64,000 nt of DNA from Oryzisolibacter propanilivorax (GCF_900103645.1 NZ_FNHP01000001.1:372001-436000), one strand, 5' to 3'; numbered from the stretch's first letter, positions 32,988 to 42,163 are shown. Numbers and translations are program-made. The notes: generated from the letters alone by a model not told the origin.

Positions 32988-33755
32988 ATGTACGACCCCT
33001 CCCATTTCCGCCTGGACGGCCAGGTGGCCATCGTGACCGGGGCGGGCGCCGGCATCGGCCGCGCCATCGCCGAGACCTTCGCCGCCGCCGGCGCCAGCGT
33101 CATGGTCAGCGACCTGAATGCGGACAGCGCGCAGGCGGTGGCGCAGGCCATCACCCAGGCGGGTGGTCAGGCAGGCGCCCTGGCCTGCGACGTGACGCGC
33201 GAGACCGACCTGGAGCAGCTGGTGCACGCCACCGTGCGGCGCTTCGGCAAGCTCACCACGCTGGTCAGCAACGCCGGTGGCGGTGGGCCCAAGCCCTTCG
33301 ACATGCCGATGGAAGACTTCCGCCGCGCATTCGAGCTCAACGTGTTCTCGCTGTTCCGCTTGGCGCAGCTGGCAGCGCCCGAGATGGAAAAAGCCGGTGG
33401 CGGCGCGTTGCTGGCGATCTCGTCCATGGCCGGCGAGAACAAGAACCGGCGCATGGCGTCCTACGGCGCGTCCAAGGCAGCAGCCAATCATCTGGTGCGC
33501 AACATCGCCTTCGATCTGGGCCCGCGCGGCATTCGCGTGAATGCCATCGCCCCCGGCGCCACGCGCACCGAGGCGCTGGAGTCGGTATTGAACGACCAGA
33601 TTCTGAAGACCATGCTGCAGCACACGCCCATCCAGCGGCTGGGCCAGGCGCAGGACATGGCCAACGCGGCGCTGTTCCTGTGCGCGCCGGCTTCCAGCTG
33701 GATCAGTGGCCAGGTGCTCACCGTCTCTGGCGGCGGGGTGCAGGAACTGGACTGA
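32988..33755 (+). CDS. hdhA: 7-alpha-hydroxysteroid dehydrogenase, short-chain dehydrogenase
   Basis: Oxidises the 7-alpha-hydroxyl group of bile acids and related steroids with NAD(H). The 255-residue length, the order of motifs and several long blocks (VTGAGAGIG, NNAG-like SNAGGGGPKPFDMP, FELNVFSLF, MLQHTPIQRLGQ, SGQVLTVSGGGVQELD) match my memory of E. coli HdhA closely. The catalytic residues fall on the same numbers: Ser146, Tyr159, Lys163. The start at 32988 has AAAGGA upstream. It is divergent from the tetR efflux operon with its operators in between, which suggests shared control and a steroid-detoxification theme. The true substrate in this organism is unknown. Confidence 0.88.
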   Translation: MYDPSHFRLDGQVAIVTGAGAGIGRAIAETFAAAGASVMVSDLNADSAQAVAQAITQAGGQAGALACDVTRETDLEQLVHATVRRFGKLTTLVSNAGGGGPKPFDMPMEDFRRAFELNVFSLFRLAQLAAPEMEKAGGGALLAISSMAGENKNRRMASYGASKAAANHLVRNIAFDLGPRGIRVNAIAPGATRTEALESVLNDQILKTMLQHTPIQRLGQAQDMANAALFLCAPASSWISGQVLTVSGGGVQELD

Positions 33756-33825
33756 AAGCCGTGCCCGGCATGTTGCCCGTACGTGTGGAAAATTGCCGGA
33801 CAGGCCCTTTTTCAAGGAGATCGTC

Positions 33826-35187
33826 ATGAAACACCTGCGCGCGCCCGCCTTGGCGCTGGCGCTGGCGGCGGCCACAGGCGCCGCCCAGGCCCAAAGACCG
33901 GCGCCCTTGTCCGCCGCCGACTCCGACACGCGCACGCTGCGCTGGATGCAGGGCTTTCCGCCTGCCGCGGACAAGACCATCCGCTTCACCGATCCGGACT
34001 ACTTCGCCTTCCCGAAACTGCGCTGGACCGTGTGCCATTTCCGCGAGCTGATGCCGACTGCGGCGGTAGGCAGGGGGCAGGGGGCCTCCAGCACGCTGGC
34101 GCAGGCCCATGACGCGACGCTGGACCAGGTGCGTTTCCGGCCCCTGAATGGGGAGGCGGAGATGACCTGGGACCAAGCCTTCGACGCCAACTACACCGAC
34201 GGCGTCCTCGTGCTGCACCACGGCCGCGTGGTGTATGAGCGCTACGCCGGCTGCCTGGGCCCCGACACGCTGCACGGCGCCATGTCGGTGACCAAATCGC
34301 TCACCGGCCTGCTGGGCGAGATGCTGGTGGCCGAGGGCACGCTGGACGAGAACGCGCGCGTCGGCACGCTGATCCCCGAGCTGCAGGCCAGCGCCTTCGG
34401 CGACGCCACGGTGCGCCAGGTCATGGACATGACCACGGCGCTGGACTATTCCGAAGACTATGCCGACCCGAACGCCGAGGTCTGGACCTACGCCAAGGCC
34501 GGCAGCCCATTGCCGCCGCCGCCCGGCTACACCGGCCCGCGCAGCTATTTCGAGTACCTGCAGACCGTGAAGAAGAAGGGCACGCATGGCGAGGCGTTTG
34601 GCTACAAGACCGTCAACGCCGACACGCTGGGCTGGCTCATCGCCCGCGCCAGTGGCCGGTCGGTGGCGCAGCTGCTGTCCGAGCGCATCTGGAGCCAGCT
34701 GGGCGCCGACCGCGAGGCCTTCTACACGGTGGATTCGATCGGCACGCCGTTCGCCGGCGGCGGCTTCAACGCCACGCTGCGCGACATGGCTCGGCTGGGC
34801 CAGCTGATGCTGCAGGACGGCCGCTGGCAGGGCCGCCAGCTGGTACCGGCCGCGGCCATCGAGCGCATCCGGCATGGCGGCAGCCAAGCCACGTTCGCGC
34901 GTGCCAACTACCCGCTGTTGAAGGGCTGGAGCTATGGCGGCATGTGGTGGATCAGCAACGACGACCATGGCGCCTACGCCGCGCGCGGCGTGCACGGGCA
35001 GACGATCTGGTTGGATCCGAAGGCCGACATGGTGATTGCGCGGTTCGCCTCGAACCCTGTGGCCGCCAACGCCGCCAGCGACCCGACCTCGCTGCCGGCC
35101 TACCGCGCCGTCGCCGAGCACCTGATGGCGCAGGACCGCAGACAGGACGGCGCGCCCCGCCGAGGCGTGGATCCGCGCCGCAGGTGA
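33826..35187 (+). CDS. Exported serine hydrolase of the class C beta-lactamase / 6-aminohexanoate-dimer hydrolase family
   Basis: A 453-residue protein with signal peptide (residues 1-22, ending GAAQA). The catalytic SxxK motif is SVTKS (about 157-161), in the setting TLHGAMSVTKSLTGLLGEML; a Tyr motif lies in FGYKTVNADTLGWL, and HGQTIWLDPKADMVIARF is the third box. This arrangement fits the NylB-like branch, which acts on esters and oligo-amides, rather than true beta-lactamases. AAGGAG stands 7 bases before the start. It follows hdhA by 70 bases and may be co-transcribed. Substrate unknown. Confidence 0.85.
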   Translation: MKHLRAPALALALAAATGAAQAQRPAPLSAADSDTRTLRWMQGFPPAADKTIRFTDPDYFAFPKLRWTVCHFRELMPTAAVGRGQGASSTLAQAHDATLDQVRFRPLNGEAEMTWDQAFDANYTDGVLVLHHGRVVYERYAGCLGPDTLHGAMSVTKSLTGLLGEMLVAEGTLDENARVGTLIPELQASAFGDATVRQVMDMTTALDYSEDYADPNAEVWTYAKAGSPLPPPPGYTGPRSYFEYLQTVKKKGTHGEAFGYKTVNADTLGWLIARASGRSVAQLLSERIWSQLGADREAFYTVDSIGTPFAGGGFNATLRDMARLGQLMLQDGRWQGRQLVPAAAIERIRHGGSQATFARANYPLLKGWSYGGMWWISNDDHGAYAARGVHGQTIWLDPKADMVIARFASNPVAANAASDPTSLPAYRAVAEHLMAQDRRQDGAPRRGVDPRRR

Positions 35188-35210
35188 CAGTCCCTCCTGC
35201 GGAGCGGGCG

Positions 35211-36536
35211 TCAATGGTCGTGATGCAGATAGGCCGCCTGGCGCGGCAGGCGCAGGCTGACCAGGAAGGCCACCACCATCATCGCCGTCACATACCAGAA
35301 GAACGCCTGCTCGTGGCCTAGGGACTTCAGGCCCAGGGCGGCGTATTCCGCCGTGCCACCGAACAGCGCGTTGGCCACGGCGTAGGCCAAGCCGACGCCC
35401 AGCGCGCGCACTTCGGGCGGGAACATCTCGGCCTTCACGATCCCGCTGATGGAGGTGTAGAAGCTGACCACGAACAGCGCTGCGGTGATCAGCACGAAGG
35501 CCAGCACCGGGTTGTGCGTGTGCTGCAGCGCAGTGATCAGCGGCACCGTGCACAGGGCACCCAGGCCGCCGAACAGCAGCATGTTGTTGCGCCGCCCGAT
35601 GCGGTCCGACAGCGCGCCGATCAGCGGCTGCATGCACATGAACAGGAACAGCGCCCCGGTCATCACGTAGCTGGCCGTCTTGATCGGCAGGTGCATGGTG
35701 TTGACCAGGTACTTCTGCATGTAGGTGGTGAAGGTGTAGAAGATCAGCGAGCCACCGGCGGTGAAGCCCAGCACGGTGAAGAACGCCGCCTTGTGGTGCC
35801 GCATCAGCCCGCTCAGGGTGCCGGCCTCCTTGGAGGTGCGCGCCGCCTCGGTCTGCGTTTCGTGCAGGGTGCGGCGCAGCAGCAGCGCCACCACCGCCGA
35901 CAGCGCGCCGATGACGAACGGGATGCGCCAGCCCCAGGCTTTGAGCTCGCCCTCGGTGAACAGCGCCTCCAAGGCCACGATGACCAGCACCGCCAGCAGC
36001 TGCCCGCCGATCAGCGTCACGTATTGAAAGGATGAAAAGAACCCGCGCTGCCCGCGCAGCGCGACCTCGCTCATGTAGGTGGCGGTGGTGCCGTACTCGC
36101 CGCCCACCGACAGGCCCTGCACCAGCCGGCACACCAGCAGCAGGAACGGCGCCCACGCGCCGATGGCCGCGTAGGTCGGCAGGCAGGCGATGGCCAGCGA
36201 GCCGGCGCACATCATGCCCACCGAGATCAGCAGCGACAGCTTGCGCCCGTAGCGGTCGGCGATGCGGCCGAACAGCCAGCCGCCGATGGGGCGCATCAGG
36301 AAGCCCGCGGCGAACACCCCGGCGGTGTTGAGCAGCTGCGCAGTGGGGTCGGACTTGGGGAAGAACGCCGGCGCGAAGTACAGCGCCGAAAACGCGTACA
36401 CATAGAAGTCGAACCACTCCACCAGGTTGCCCGACGAGGCGGCCATGATGGCGAAGATGCGGTGGCGCTTTTCTTCCGGGGTGTAGGCGCGTGGCGCGGG
36501 CGCATCGGCGGCGGGAAGGGCGGAGGAAGTGGACAT
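35211..36536 (-). CDS. MFS transporter, alpha-ketoglutarate permease (KgtP)-like
   Basis: A 441-residue transporter of the metabolite:H+ symporter family with 12 helices. It has [20 protein letters not shown] at the first helix, the loop [13 protein letters not shown] between helices 2 and 3, and [21 protein letters not shown], all typical of KgtP / ProP-like symporters for small carboxylates or betaines. The exact substrate is not certain. It is transcribed toward the serine hydrolase gene (convergent, 23 bases apart). A T1 repeat lies upstream between it and nth. Confidence 0.85.
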   Translation of the reverse strand: MSTSSALPAADAPAPRAYTPEEKRHRIFAIMAASSGNLVEWFDFYVYAFSALYFAPAFFPKSDPTAQLLNTAGVFAAGFLMRPIGGWLFGRIADRYGRKLSLLISVGMMCAGSLAIACLPTYAAIGAWAPFLLLVCRLVQGLSVGGEYGTTATYMSEVALRGQRGFFSSFQYVTLIGGQLLAVLVIVALEALFTEGELKAWGWRIPFVIGALSAVVALLLRRTLHETQTEAARTSKEAGTLSGLMRHHKAAFFTVLGFTAGGSLIFYTFTTYMQKYLVNTMHLPIKTASYVMTGALFLFMCMQPLIGALSDRIGRRNNMLLFGGLGALCTVPLITALQHTHNPVLAFVLITAALFVVSFYTSISGIVKAEMFPPEVRALGVGLAYAVANALFGGTAEYAALGLKSLGHEQAFFWYVTAMMVVAFLVSLRLPRQAAYLHHDH

Positions 36537-36638
36537 GGCAGGCGCTGCGGCGAGGGGAAGTGCCGTGCATGCTGCGCCGCCTCCGGTGCCGGGCGTGCCG
36601 TCCAGCGCTGCGCGCCGCTGTCAGCGGTCGGCGCATGA

Positions 36639-36702
36639 TTTGATGCCAAAACGGACCTCAGCCCATGTTCTGCATGGGCCTGCAGCTATCAAAAAAGGAG
36701 TC
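36639..36702 (+). repeat. T1 palindromic repeat between nth and the kgtP-like gene
   Basis: Stem GCCCATG (36661-36667) / CATGGGC (36673-36679), loop TTCTG, then tail CTGCAGCTATCAAAAAAGGA. The stem bases differ from the CCCTTG form but co-vary on both sides, so pairing is kept. It starts about 100 bases upstream of the kgtP-like start and ends 11 bases from the nth stop. Confidence 0.9.
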
Positions 36703-36712
36703 TTGCGCTGCC

Positions 36713-37354
36713 TCAGTGCGGCGCTGGCGTCTTGGGCTCGTAGTCGCACCAGCGCGCGACGATGCATTCCCAGCAGCGCGGCTTGCGCGCCTGGCAGACG
36801 TAGCGCCCGTGCAGCAACAGCCAGTGGTGTGCGTTGGCCAGAAAGCGCTCGGGCACGCGCCGCTCCAGTCCGCGCTCCACCGCCAGCGGCGTCGGCCCTG
36901 GGGCCAAGCCGGTGCGGTTCGACACCCGCAGGATGTGCGTATCCACCGCCACCGTGGGCAGGCCGAAGGCGGTGTTCAGCACCACGTTGGCGGTCTTGCG
37001 GCCCACGCCGGGCAGGGCTTCCAGCGCCTCGCGCGTGCGGGGCACCTGGCCGCCATGGCGCTCGATGAGCAGCTGGCAGGTGGCCAGCAGGTAGCGCGTC
37101 TTGCTGCGGTACAGGTTGATGCTGGACAGGTAGCCCTCCAGCCGCTCGGGGCCCAGCGCCAGGATGGCCTGCGGCGTGTTCGCCACCGGGAACAGCCGCC
37201 GCGTCGCCTTGTTCACGCCCACGTCGGTGGCCTGCGCCGACAGCAGCACGGCGGCCAGCAGCTCGAACACGCTGGTGTATTCCAGCTCGGTCGTCGGCGA
37301 CGGGTTGGCGGCGGCCAGCGCGGTGAAGAAGGGAACGACGTCGCGGTCTTGCAT
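36713..37354 (-). CDS. nth: Endonuclease III (base-excision repair)
   Basis: A 213-residue DNA glycosylase / AP lyase for oxidised pyrimidines. The helix-hairpin-helix LPGVGRKTANVVL (with the catalytic Lys) and the following VDTHILRVSNR (catalytic Asp) are clear. The C-terminus carries the 4Fe-4S ligands C-x6-C-x2-C-x5-C (CQARKPRCWECIVARWC). LSAQATDVGVNKAT is also typical. The start at 37354 gives the usual length; longer frames overlap the divergent aminotransferase gene and are not supported. Confidence 0.95.
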   Translation of the reverse strand: MQDRDVVPFFTALAAANPSPTTELEYTSVFELLAAVLLSAQATDVGVNKATRRLFPVANTPQAILALGPERLEGYLSSINLYRSKTRYLLATCQLLIERHGGQVPRTREALEALPGVGRKTANVVLNTAFGLPTVAVDTHILRVSNRTGLAPGPTPLAVERGLERRVPERFLANAHHWLLLHGRYVCQARKPRCWECIVARWCDYEPKTPAPH

Positions 37355-37456
37355 GGCGGCGATTGTGCGCCGGCCGGTGCCGGCGGGCCGCGCGGATTGG
37401 CGACAATGCGCGCTGCATTCGTTCACCCGCCGGCCCCGTGCCCTGCATTCCACGCC

Positions 37457-38659
37457 ATGCCCATGCCCTTTGCCCGCCGCCTCGACCAGGTCGAAACTTC
37501 CGCCATCCGTGAACTGTTCAAGCTGCTGGGCAAGCCCGGCATCATCAGCTTCGCCGGCGGCTTTCCGGACAGCGCCATGTTCGACGTGGACGGCATCCGC
37601 CAAGCCGCCGAGGCGGCATTACGCGATGAGCCCGGCGCCGCGCTGCAGTACGGCGCCACCGAGGGCTACCAGCCGCTGCGCGAGGCGTTGGCGCAGTTCA
37701 TGGGGGGCAAGGGCGTGCAGGACATGGCACCGCAGCAGCTCATCGTCACCACCGGCAGCCAGCAGGCGCTGGACTTGATCGGCAAGACCCTGATCGACCC
37801 GGGCGACAAGGTCATCGTCGAGGGCCCGACCTTCCTGGCCACCATCCAGTGCTTCCGGCTGTACGGCGCCGATCTGGTCAGCGCGCCGATCGACGCCGAC
37901 GGGGTGCAGGTCGACCGGCTGGAGCAGCTGATCGTGGAGCACCGCCCCAAACTGGTGTACCTGATTCCCACCTTCGGCAACCCCAGCGGCGCCACCCTGA
38001 GCCTGGAGCGGCGCCGGCGCGTGCTGGAGCTGGCCGTCCAACACCAGACCGTCATCGTCGAGGACGACCCCTACGGCGACCTGTACTTTGGCGATGCGCC
38101 GCCGCCCAGCCTGCTGGCGCTGTCGCACGAGGTGCCGGGCAGCCGCGACTGGCTGGTGCACTGCGGCTCGCTGTCCAAGGTGCTGGCGCCGGGCCTGCGC
38201 GTAGGCTGGATGGTCGCGCCGCCCGAGATGCTGGCGCGCGCCACCATGTGCAAGCAGTTCTCGGATGCGCACACCAGCACCTTCGCCCAGGCCACCGCCG
38301 CGCAGTACCTGCGTGCCGGGCGCATGCCGGCGACGCTGGCCCGCGTGCGCGCGGTGTATGCCGAGCGTGCCCAGACCATGGGCGAGGCACTGCGCGCCGA
38401 GCTGGGCGACGCCATCGACTTCGTGCCGCCGCAGGGCGGCCTGTTCGTCTGGGCGCGGCTGACGGGCGCGCGCGGCCAGGTGGCGGACGGCAACGTTTTC
38501 GCCCAGCGTGCCATCGACCAAGGCGTGGCCTTCGTGCCGGGGGCGCCGTTCTACTGCGCCAACCCTGACCACGCCACGCTGCGCCTGTCGTTCGCCACGG
38601 CCGGCGTGGAACAGATCCGCGAAGGCGTGGCGCGGCTGGGCCAGGCGCTGGCGGGCTGA
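37457..38659 (+). CDS. PLP-dependent aminotransferase, 2-aminoadipate transaminase-like
   Basis: A 400-residue fold-type I aminotransferase. Recognised blocks are ISFAGGFPDSAMFD, LQYGATEGYQPLREAL, TTGSQQALDLIGK, PTFGNPSGATLS and the PLP-lysine region GSLSKVLAPGLRVGW, with RLSFA near the end. This set matches LysN / KAT-II-like enzymes with broad specificity for aromatic and aminoadipate substrates. It lacks the GntR DNA-binding domain of MocR regulators. slyX follows after 6 bases. Confidence 0.88.
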   Translation: MPMPFARRLDQVETSAIRELFKLLGKPGIISFAGGFPDSAMFDVDGIRQAAEAALRDEPGAALQYGATEGYQPLREALAQFMGGKGVQDMAPQQLIVTTGSQQALDLIGKTLIDPGDKVIVEGPTFLATIQCFRLYGADLVSAPIDADGVQVDRLEQLIVEHRPKLVYLIPTFGNPSGATLSLERRRRVLELAVQHQTVIVEDDPYGDLYFGDAPPPSLLALSHEVPGSRDWLVHCGSLSKVLAPGLRVGWMVAPPEMLARATMCKQFSDAHTSTFAQATAAQYLRAGRMPATLARVRAVYAERAQTMGEALRAELGDAIDFVPPQGGLFVWARLTGARGQVADGNVFAQRAIDQGVAFVPGAPFYCANPDHATLRLSFATAGVEQIREGVARLGQALAG

Positions 38660-38665
38660 AGCGCC

Positions 38666-38878
38666 ATGGCACAACAGACCCAGGAGCGGCTGGAGGCGCT
38701 GGAGATCAAGGCCGCGTATGCGGAAGACCTGATCGACCAGCTCAACCTGACCATCTACCGCCAGCAGCAGCAGATCGACCAGCTCGCCCGCCAGGTGGCG
38801 CAGCTGCGCCAGCAGGTGCCGGACGGCGGCGGCGCGGCCGTGCGCAGCCTGCGCGACGAGCTGCCGCCGCATTACTGA
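38666..38878 (+). CDS. slyX: SlyX family protein
   Basis: A 70-residue coiled-coil protein. RLEALEIKAAYAEDLIDQLN, TIYRQQQQIDQLARQVAQLR and the C-terminal DELPPHY are the usual SlyX signature. Its biochemical role is not known. It lies 6 bases behind the aminotransferase gene and directly before the DUF1653 gene, probably in one transcript. Confidence 0.88.
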   Translation: MAQQTQERLEALEIKAAYAEDLIDQLNLTIYRQQQQIDQLARQVAQLRQQVPDGGGAAVRSLRDELPPHY

Positions 38879-38890
38879 GTGCCGCACGCC

Positions 38891-39169
38891 ATGAACGACG
38901 GCAGCGAACTGCCCCCGCTGCGCTGCACGCCGCCCGGCCTGTACCGCCACTACAAAGGCATGCTCTACGAAGTGCAGGGCACCGTGCGCCACAGCGAGAC
39001 GCTGGAGCCGATGACGCTGTACCGCGCGCTCTACGGCGAGCGCGGCCTGTGGGTGCGGCCGGCCGCGATGTTCGAGGAACAGGTGCTGGTGGACGGTGTG
39101 TGGCGTCCGCGCTTCGAGCCCTGCGCGGATGGCGCGCCCATCGAAGATTCAAGCCAAACCGGCCTCTAG
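38891..39169 (+). CDS. DUF1653 protein ending inside a T1 repeat
   Basis: A 92-residue soluble protein with GLYRHYKGMLYEVQGTVRHS, typical of DUF1653, and RALYGERGLWVRPAAMF; function unknown. The ATG at 38891 is preferred over a GTG at 38879 that would begin right after the slyX stop. The last residues (QTGL) and the TAG stop are encoded by the left arm of a T1 repeat (39151-39210), so the natural C-terminus was probably changed by arrival of the repeat. Confidence 0.82.
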   Translation: MNDGSELPPLRCTPPGLYRHYKGMLYEVQGTVRHSETLEPMTLYRALYGERGLWVRPAAMFEEQVLVDGVWRPRFEPCADGAPIEDSSQTGL

Positions 39170-39210
39170 CCCTTGAAAAACAAGGGCCTCAAGCTCTGTA
39201 TTTGATAGCG
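39151..39210 (+). repeat. T1 palindromic repeat between the DUF1653 and aldo/keto reductase genes
   Basis: AAGCCAAACCGGCCTCTAGC, stem GCCCTTG (39169-39175) / CAAGGGC (39181-39187) with an AAAAA loop, then CTCAAGCTCTGTATTTGATA. The left arm supplies the stop codon of the gene before it; the right end lies 12 bases before the next start codon. Confidence 0.92.
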
Positions 39211-39221
39211 AAAGGTTTTCC

Positions 39222-40223
39222 ATGCAATACCGCCGCCTGGGCAAAAGCAACTTGCAGGTCTCCCCGCTGTGCCTGGGCACCATGATGTTCGGCGACCAGA
39301 CCGGCGCGGCCGAGGCCGCGGCCATCGTCGCTCACGCGCGCGAGCAGGGCGTGAACTACCTCGACACGGCCAACGTGTACACCAAGGGGGCGTCCGAGGC
39401 CATGCTGGGCGGGCTGCTCCAGGGCCAGCGCCACGACTGGGTGCTGGCGACCAAGCTGGGCAACAGAATGTCCGAGCGGCCCAACGAAGGCCACTACTCG
39501 CGCAGCTGGATGCTGCGCGAGGTCGAGGCCAGCCTGGCCCGGCTGCGCACCGACCACGTGGACATCCTGTACCTGCACCGCGACTACGAGGACATGGACT
39601 TGGAAGAACCCCTGTTCGCGCTGGATGCGCTGCTGCGCGCCGGCAAGATCCGCTACTGGGGTGTGTCCAACTTCCGCGCCTGGCGCATCGCCGAACTGGC
39701 GCACGGCGCGCGCCGCATCGGCATGCCCGGCCCGGTGGTCTGCCAGCCGTACTACAACCTGCTCAACCGCATGCCGGAGGTTGAGATACTGCCCGCCTGC
39801 CAGCACCACGGCCTGGGTGTAACGCCCTACAGCCCGGTGGCGCGCGGGGTGCTGACCGGCAAGTACCTGCCCGGCCAGGCGCCCGACGCTGCGTCGCGCG
39901 CCGGGCGCGGCGACAGGCGCATGGGCGAGACCGAGTTCCGCGAGGAATCCCTGCAGATCGCGCAGCGCCTGCTGCAGCATGCGCAGGAGCGCGGCGTGAC
40001 ACTGGCGCAGTTCGCCACCGCCTGGGTGCTGGCACACCGTGGCGTCAGCGCCGTCATCGCCGGCCCGCGCACGCTGGCGCAGTGGCAGGATTACCTGCCG
40101 GCGCTGCGCTACCAGGTCACGTCCGAGGACGAGGCGCTGGTGGACAGCCTGGTCGCCCCGGGCCACCCTTCCACACCGGGCTATACCGACCCCGCCTATC
40201 CGCTGCAGGCGCGCCGCGCCTGA
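39222..40223 (+). CDS. Aldo/keto reductase
   Basis: A 333-residue NADPH-dependent reductase with a TIM-barrel fold. The catalytic tetrad is visible: Asp and Tyr in LDTANVYTKG, Lys in VLATKLGN, His in LYLHRDYED. The cofactor region includes ISAV-like VSAVIAGPRTLAQ near the end. It resembles the YajO / Tas group. The physiological substrate is unknown. The leader is made up largely of a T1 repeat. CopD-like and DUF3820 genes follow closely. Confidence 0.88.
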   Translation: MQYRRLGKSNLQVSPLCLGTMMFGDQTGAAEAAAIVAHAREQGVNYLDTANVYTKGASEAMLGGLLQGQRHDWVLATKLGNRMSERPNEGHYSRSWMLREVEASLARLRTDHVDILYLHRDYEDMDLEEPLFALDALLRAGKIRYWGVSNFRAWRIAELAHGARRIGMPGPVVCQPYYNLLNRMPEVEILPACQHHGLGVTPYSPVARGVLTGKYLPGQAPDAASRAGRGDRRMGETEFREESLQIAQRLLQHAQERGVTLAQFATAWVLAHRGVSAVIAGPRTLAQWQDYLPALRYQVTSEDEALVDSLVAPGHPSTPGYTDPAYPLQARRA

Positions 40224-40231
40224 CCATCGCC

Positions 40232-40678
40232 ATGTACCCCTACGTTTTCTCGCTGCACGTGCTGGCCGCCACCATCTGGACCGGCGGCCACCTGGTCCTG
40301 GCCTTGGCAGTGCTGCCCCGGGCGCTGCGCACCCGCTCGCCGCAAACGCTGCTGCAGTTCGAGCAGGCCTATGAGCATGTCGGCATGGCGGCGCTGGCCA
40401 TCCAGGTGGCCACCGGGCTGTGGCTGGCGCTCCAGCTGGTGCCGGACTGGACGGCCTGGGTCAACCCCGGCGATGCGATGGAGCGCGCGGTCACGATGAA
40501 GCTGGCGCTGCTGCTGGCCACGGCGCTGGTGGCGGCGCACGCCCGCGCCCGCGTCATCCCCAACTTAAGCGCGCAGACGCTGCCGCTGATGGCCTGGCAC
40601 GTGGGCGCGGTGACGCTGCTGGGCGTGGCCTTCGTGCTGACGGGCGTGTCGTTCCGCTACGGCGGCGTCGGCGGTTGA
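40232..40678 (+). CDS. CopD-like copper-resistance membrane protein
   Basis: A 148-residue protein with four hydrophobic helices. FSLHVLAATIWTGGHLVLAL at the N-terminus carries the His and Trp typical of CopD-domain proteins, and AYEHVGMAALAIQVATGLWL has a second conserved His. The short form lacks other domains. A role in copper or haem handling is inferred from family only. It is 8 bases behind the reductase gene, and its stop overlaps the start of the next gene by one base (TGATG). Confidence 0.75.
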   Translation: MYPYVFSLHVLAATIWTGGHLVLALAVLPRALRTRSPQTLLQFEQAYEHVGMAALAIQVATGLWLALQLVPDWTAWVNPGDAMERAVTMKLALLLATALVAAHARARVIPNLSAQTLPLMAWHVGAVTLLGVAFVLTGVSFRYGGVGG

Positions 40679-40923
40679 TGCCACCGCAAGTGCCCGGCCT
40701 GGACCCGGAGCAGCTGGCGCTGCTGTGCCAGCGGCGCATGCCATTCGGCAAGCACGAGGGCCTGCTGATCTGCGACCTGCCGGCGAACTACCTGCACTGG
40801 TTCGCGCGCCAGGGTTTCCCCAAAGGCGAGATCGGCCGGCTGCTGGCGCTGATGCGCGAGATCGACCACAACGGACTGCGCCCGCTGCTGGCGCCGCTGC
40901 GCGGCGCGGCTGAGCGCGATTGA
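40678..40923 (+). CDS. DUF3820 small protein (putative quorum-sensing-regulated factor family)
   Basis: An 81-residue soluble protein with RMPFGKHEGLLICDLPANYL and WFARQGFPKGEIGRLLALM, the signature of the DUF3820 family, named after a Pseudomonas aeruginosa structure linked to quorum sensing. The real function is not known. The start overlaps the CopD-like gene stop by one base (TGATG at 40676-40680), so reinitiation is likely. Confidence 0.8.
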   Translation: MPPQVPGLDPEQLALLCQRRMPFGKHEGLLICDLPANYLHWFARQGFPKGEIGRLLALMREIDHNGLRPLLAPLRGAAERD

Positions 40924-40947
40924 GCGCGCAGCGGGCAAGGCCCGGGC

Positions 40948-42039
40948 TCAGGCGGGCAGTTCGGCCGACGGCGTCTCGGCGTCTTCCGGCACCAGCACCT
41001 GGCGGCCGATGGCCTGGCCATGCTCCAGCGCCAGCAGTGCGGTAAAGGCCCGGCTCAAGGGCATGCAGGTGGTGGGCACGGGCTGCAGGCGGCGCTCGCG
41101 CACCAGCTGCATCAATTCCTGCAGCTCGCGCAGGTTGCCCACGTACGAGCCCTGGTAGGTCAGGGCGCGCAGCGGCATGAACGGCGTGGGCAGGTCCACA
41201 TGCCCGCCGAACAGCCCGACCTGCACCAGCTGCCCGCCCTTGGCCAGCAGGTCGATGCCCGACTGCACCGTCTGGCTGGAGCCGACACAGTCCAGGATGG
41301 CCCAGACCGCGCCGCCCGCGGCCTGGCGCACCTGGTCCATCCAGTCCGCGTCGCGCGGGCTGACCACGGCGCGTGCGCCGGCCTGCAGCGCGGCGAGGTG
41401 CTTGGCGGTATCGGGCTCGACCACGATGCAGCCCGCGCCTCCCATGGCCGGGTTCAGCAGGGCCGCCATCAGCCCCAGGCCACCGGCGCCGATGACCACC
41501 ACCGCCTCGGACTGCAGCACCTGCGGCGCGAACTTGCGCAGCGCGCTGTACGTCGTCAGGCCGGAGCAGGCATAGGGTGCGGCTTGCGCCGGTGGCAGGT
41601 CGCCGATGTCCACCAGGTAGCGCGCGTGCTGCACCAGCACATGGTCGGCGTAGCCGCCCGGCTGGTAGATGCCCATGGAGCGGCCGGCCATGCACAGGTT
41701 TTCGTCGCCGCGCCGGCACACGCCGCACTGGCCGCAGCCATGCCAGGGGTACACCAGATAGCGCTGCCCGACCTGCACCCCGGTGGCCTCATCGCCCACG
41801 GCGACCACCTCGCCGACGACCTCGTGGCCCATGGTCAGCGGCAGCTTCATGCCGCGGTCCAGCATGGACAGCAGCTTGCCGTTGCCCAGGTCGTATGAGC
41901 CCTGCCAGATGTGCAGGTCCGAATGGCACACGCCGGTGGCCAGCGTGCGCAGCAGCACCTGGTCGCCGGTGGGCCGGGGGGTGGGGCGCTCCTGGCGCTG
42001 CAGCGGCTCGCCGCAGGCGGTGACGTCGTAGCTGATCAT
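40948..42039 (-). CDS. Zinc-dependent alcohol dehydrogenase
   Basis: A 363-residue medium-chain dehydrogenase. The catalytic zinc ligands lie in TGVCHSDLHIWQG and GHEVVGEV, the structural zinc ligands in CGQCGVCRRGDENLC, and the NAD site in VVIGAGGLGLMAA. LDCVGSSQTV and LVQVGLFGGHVDLPTPF are typical of class III-like bacterial enzymes. Substrate not assigned. The start at 42039 has AGGAG 10 bases upstream. It differs clearly from the other dehydrogenase of this window (15358). Confidence 0.87.
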   Translation of the reverse strand: MISYDVTACGEPLQRQERPTPRPTGDQVLLRTLATGVCHSDLHIWQGSYDLGNGKLLSMLDRGMKLPLTMGHEVVGEVVAVGDEATGVQVGQRYLVYPWHGCGQCGVCRRGDENLCMAGRSMGIYQPGGYADHVLVQHARYLVDIGDLPPAQAAPYACSGLTTYSALRKFAPQVLQSEAVVVIGAGGLGLMAALLNPAMGGAGCIVVEPDTAKHLAALQAGARAVVSPRDADWMDQVRQAAGGAVWAILDCVGSSQTVQSGIDLLAKGGQLVQVGLFGGHVDLPTPFMPLRALTYQGSYVGNLRELQELMQLVRERRLQPVPTTCMPLSRAFTALLALEHGQAIGRQVLVPEDAETPSAELPA

Positions 42040-42163
42040 GGTGCATGGTCTCCTGAAGGGCCGCCGCATCCTGCCATGGCGGCGGGGCAGCCGGCAGGAT
42101 AAAAGCGCCGCCGCGCGCGCCTGCGTCACCTGGGCGACGCGCGGGCTTCTTCGGCCCATGCTC

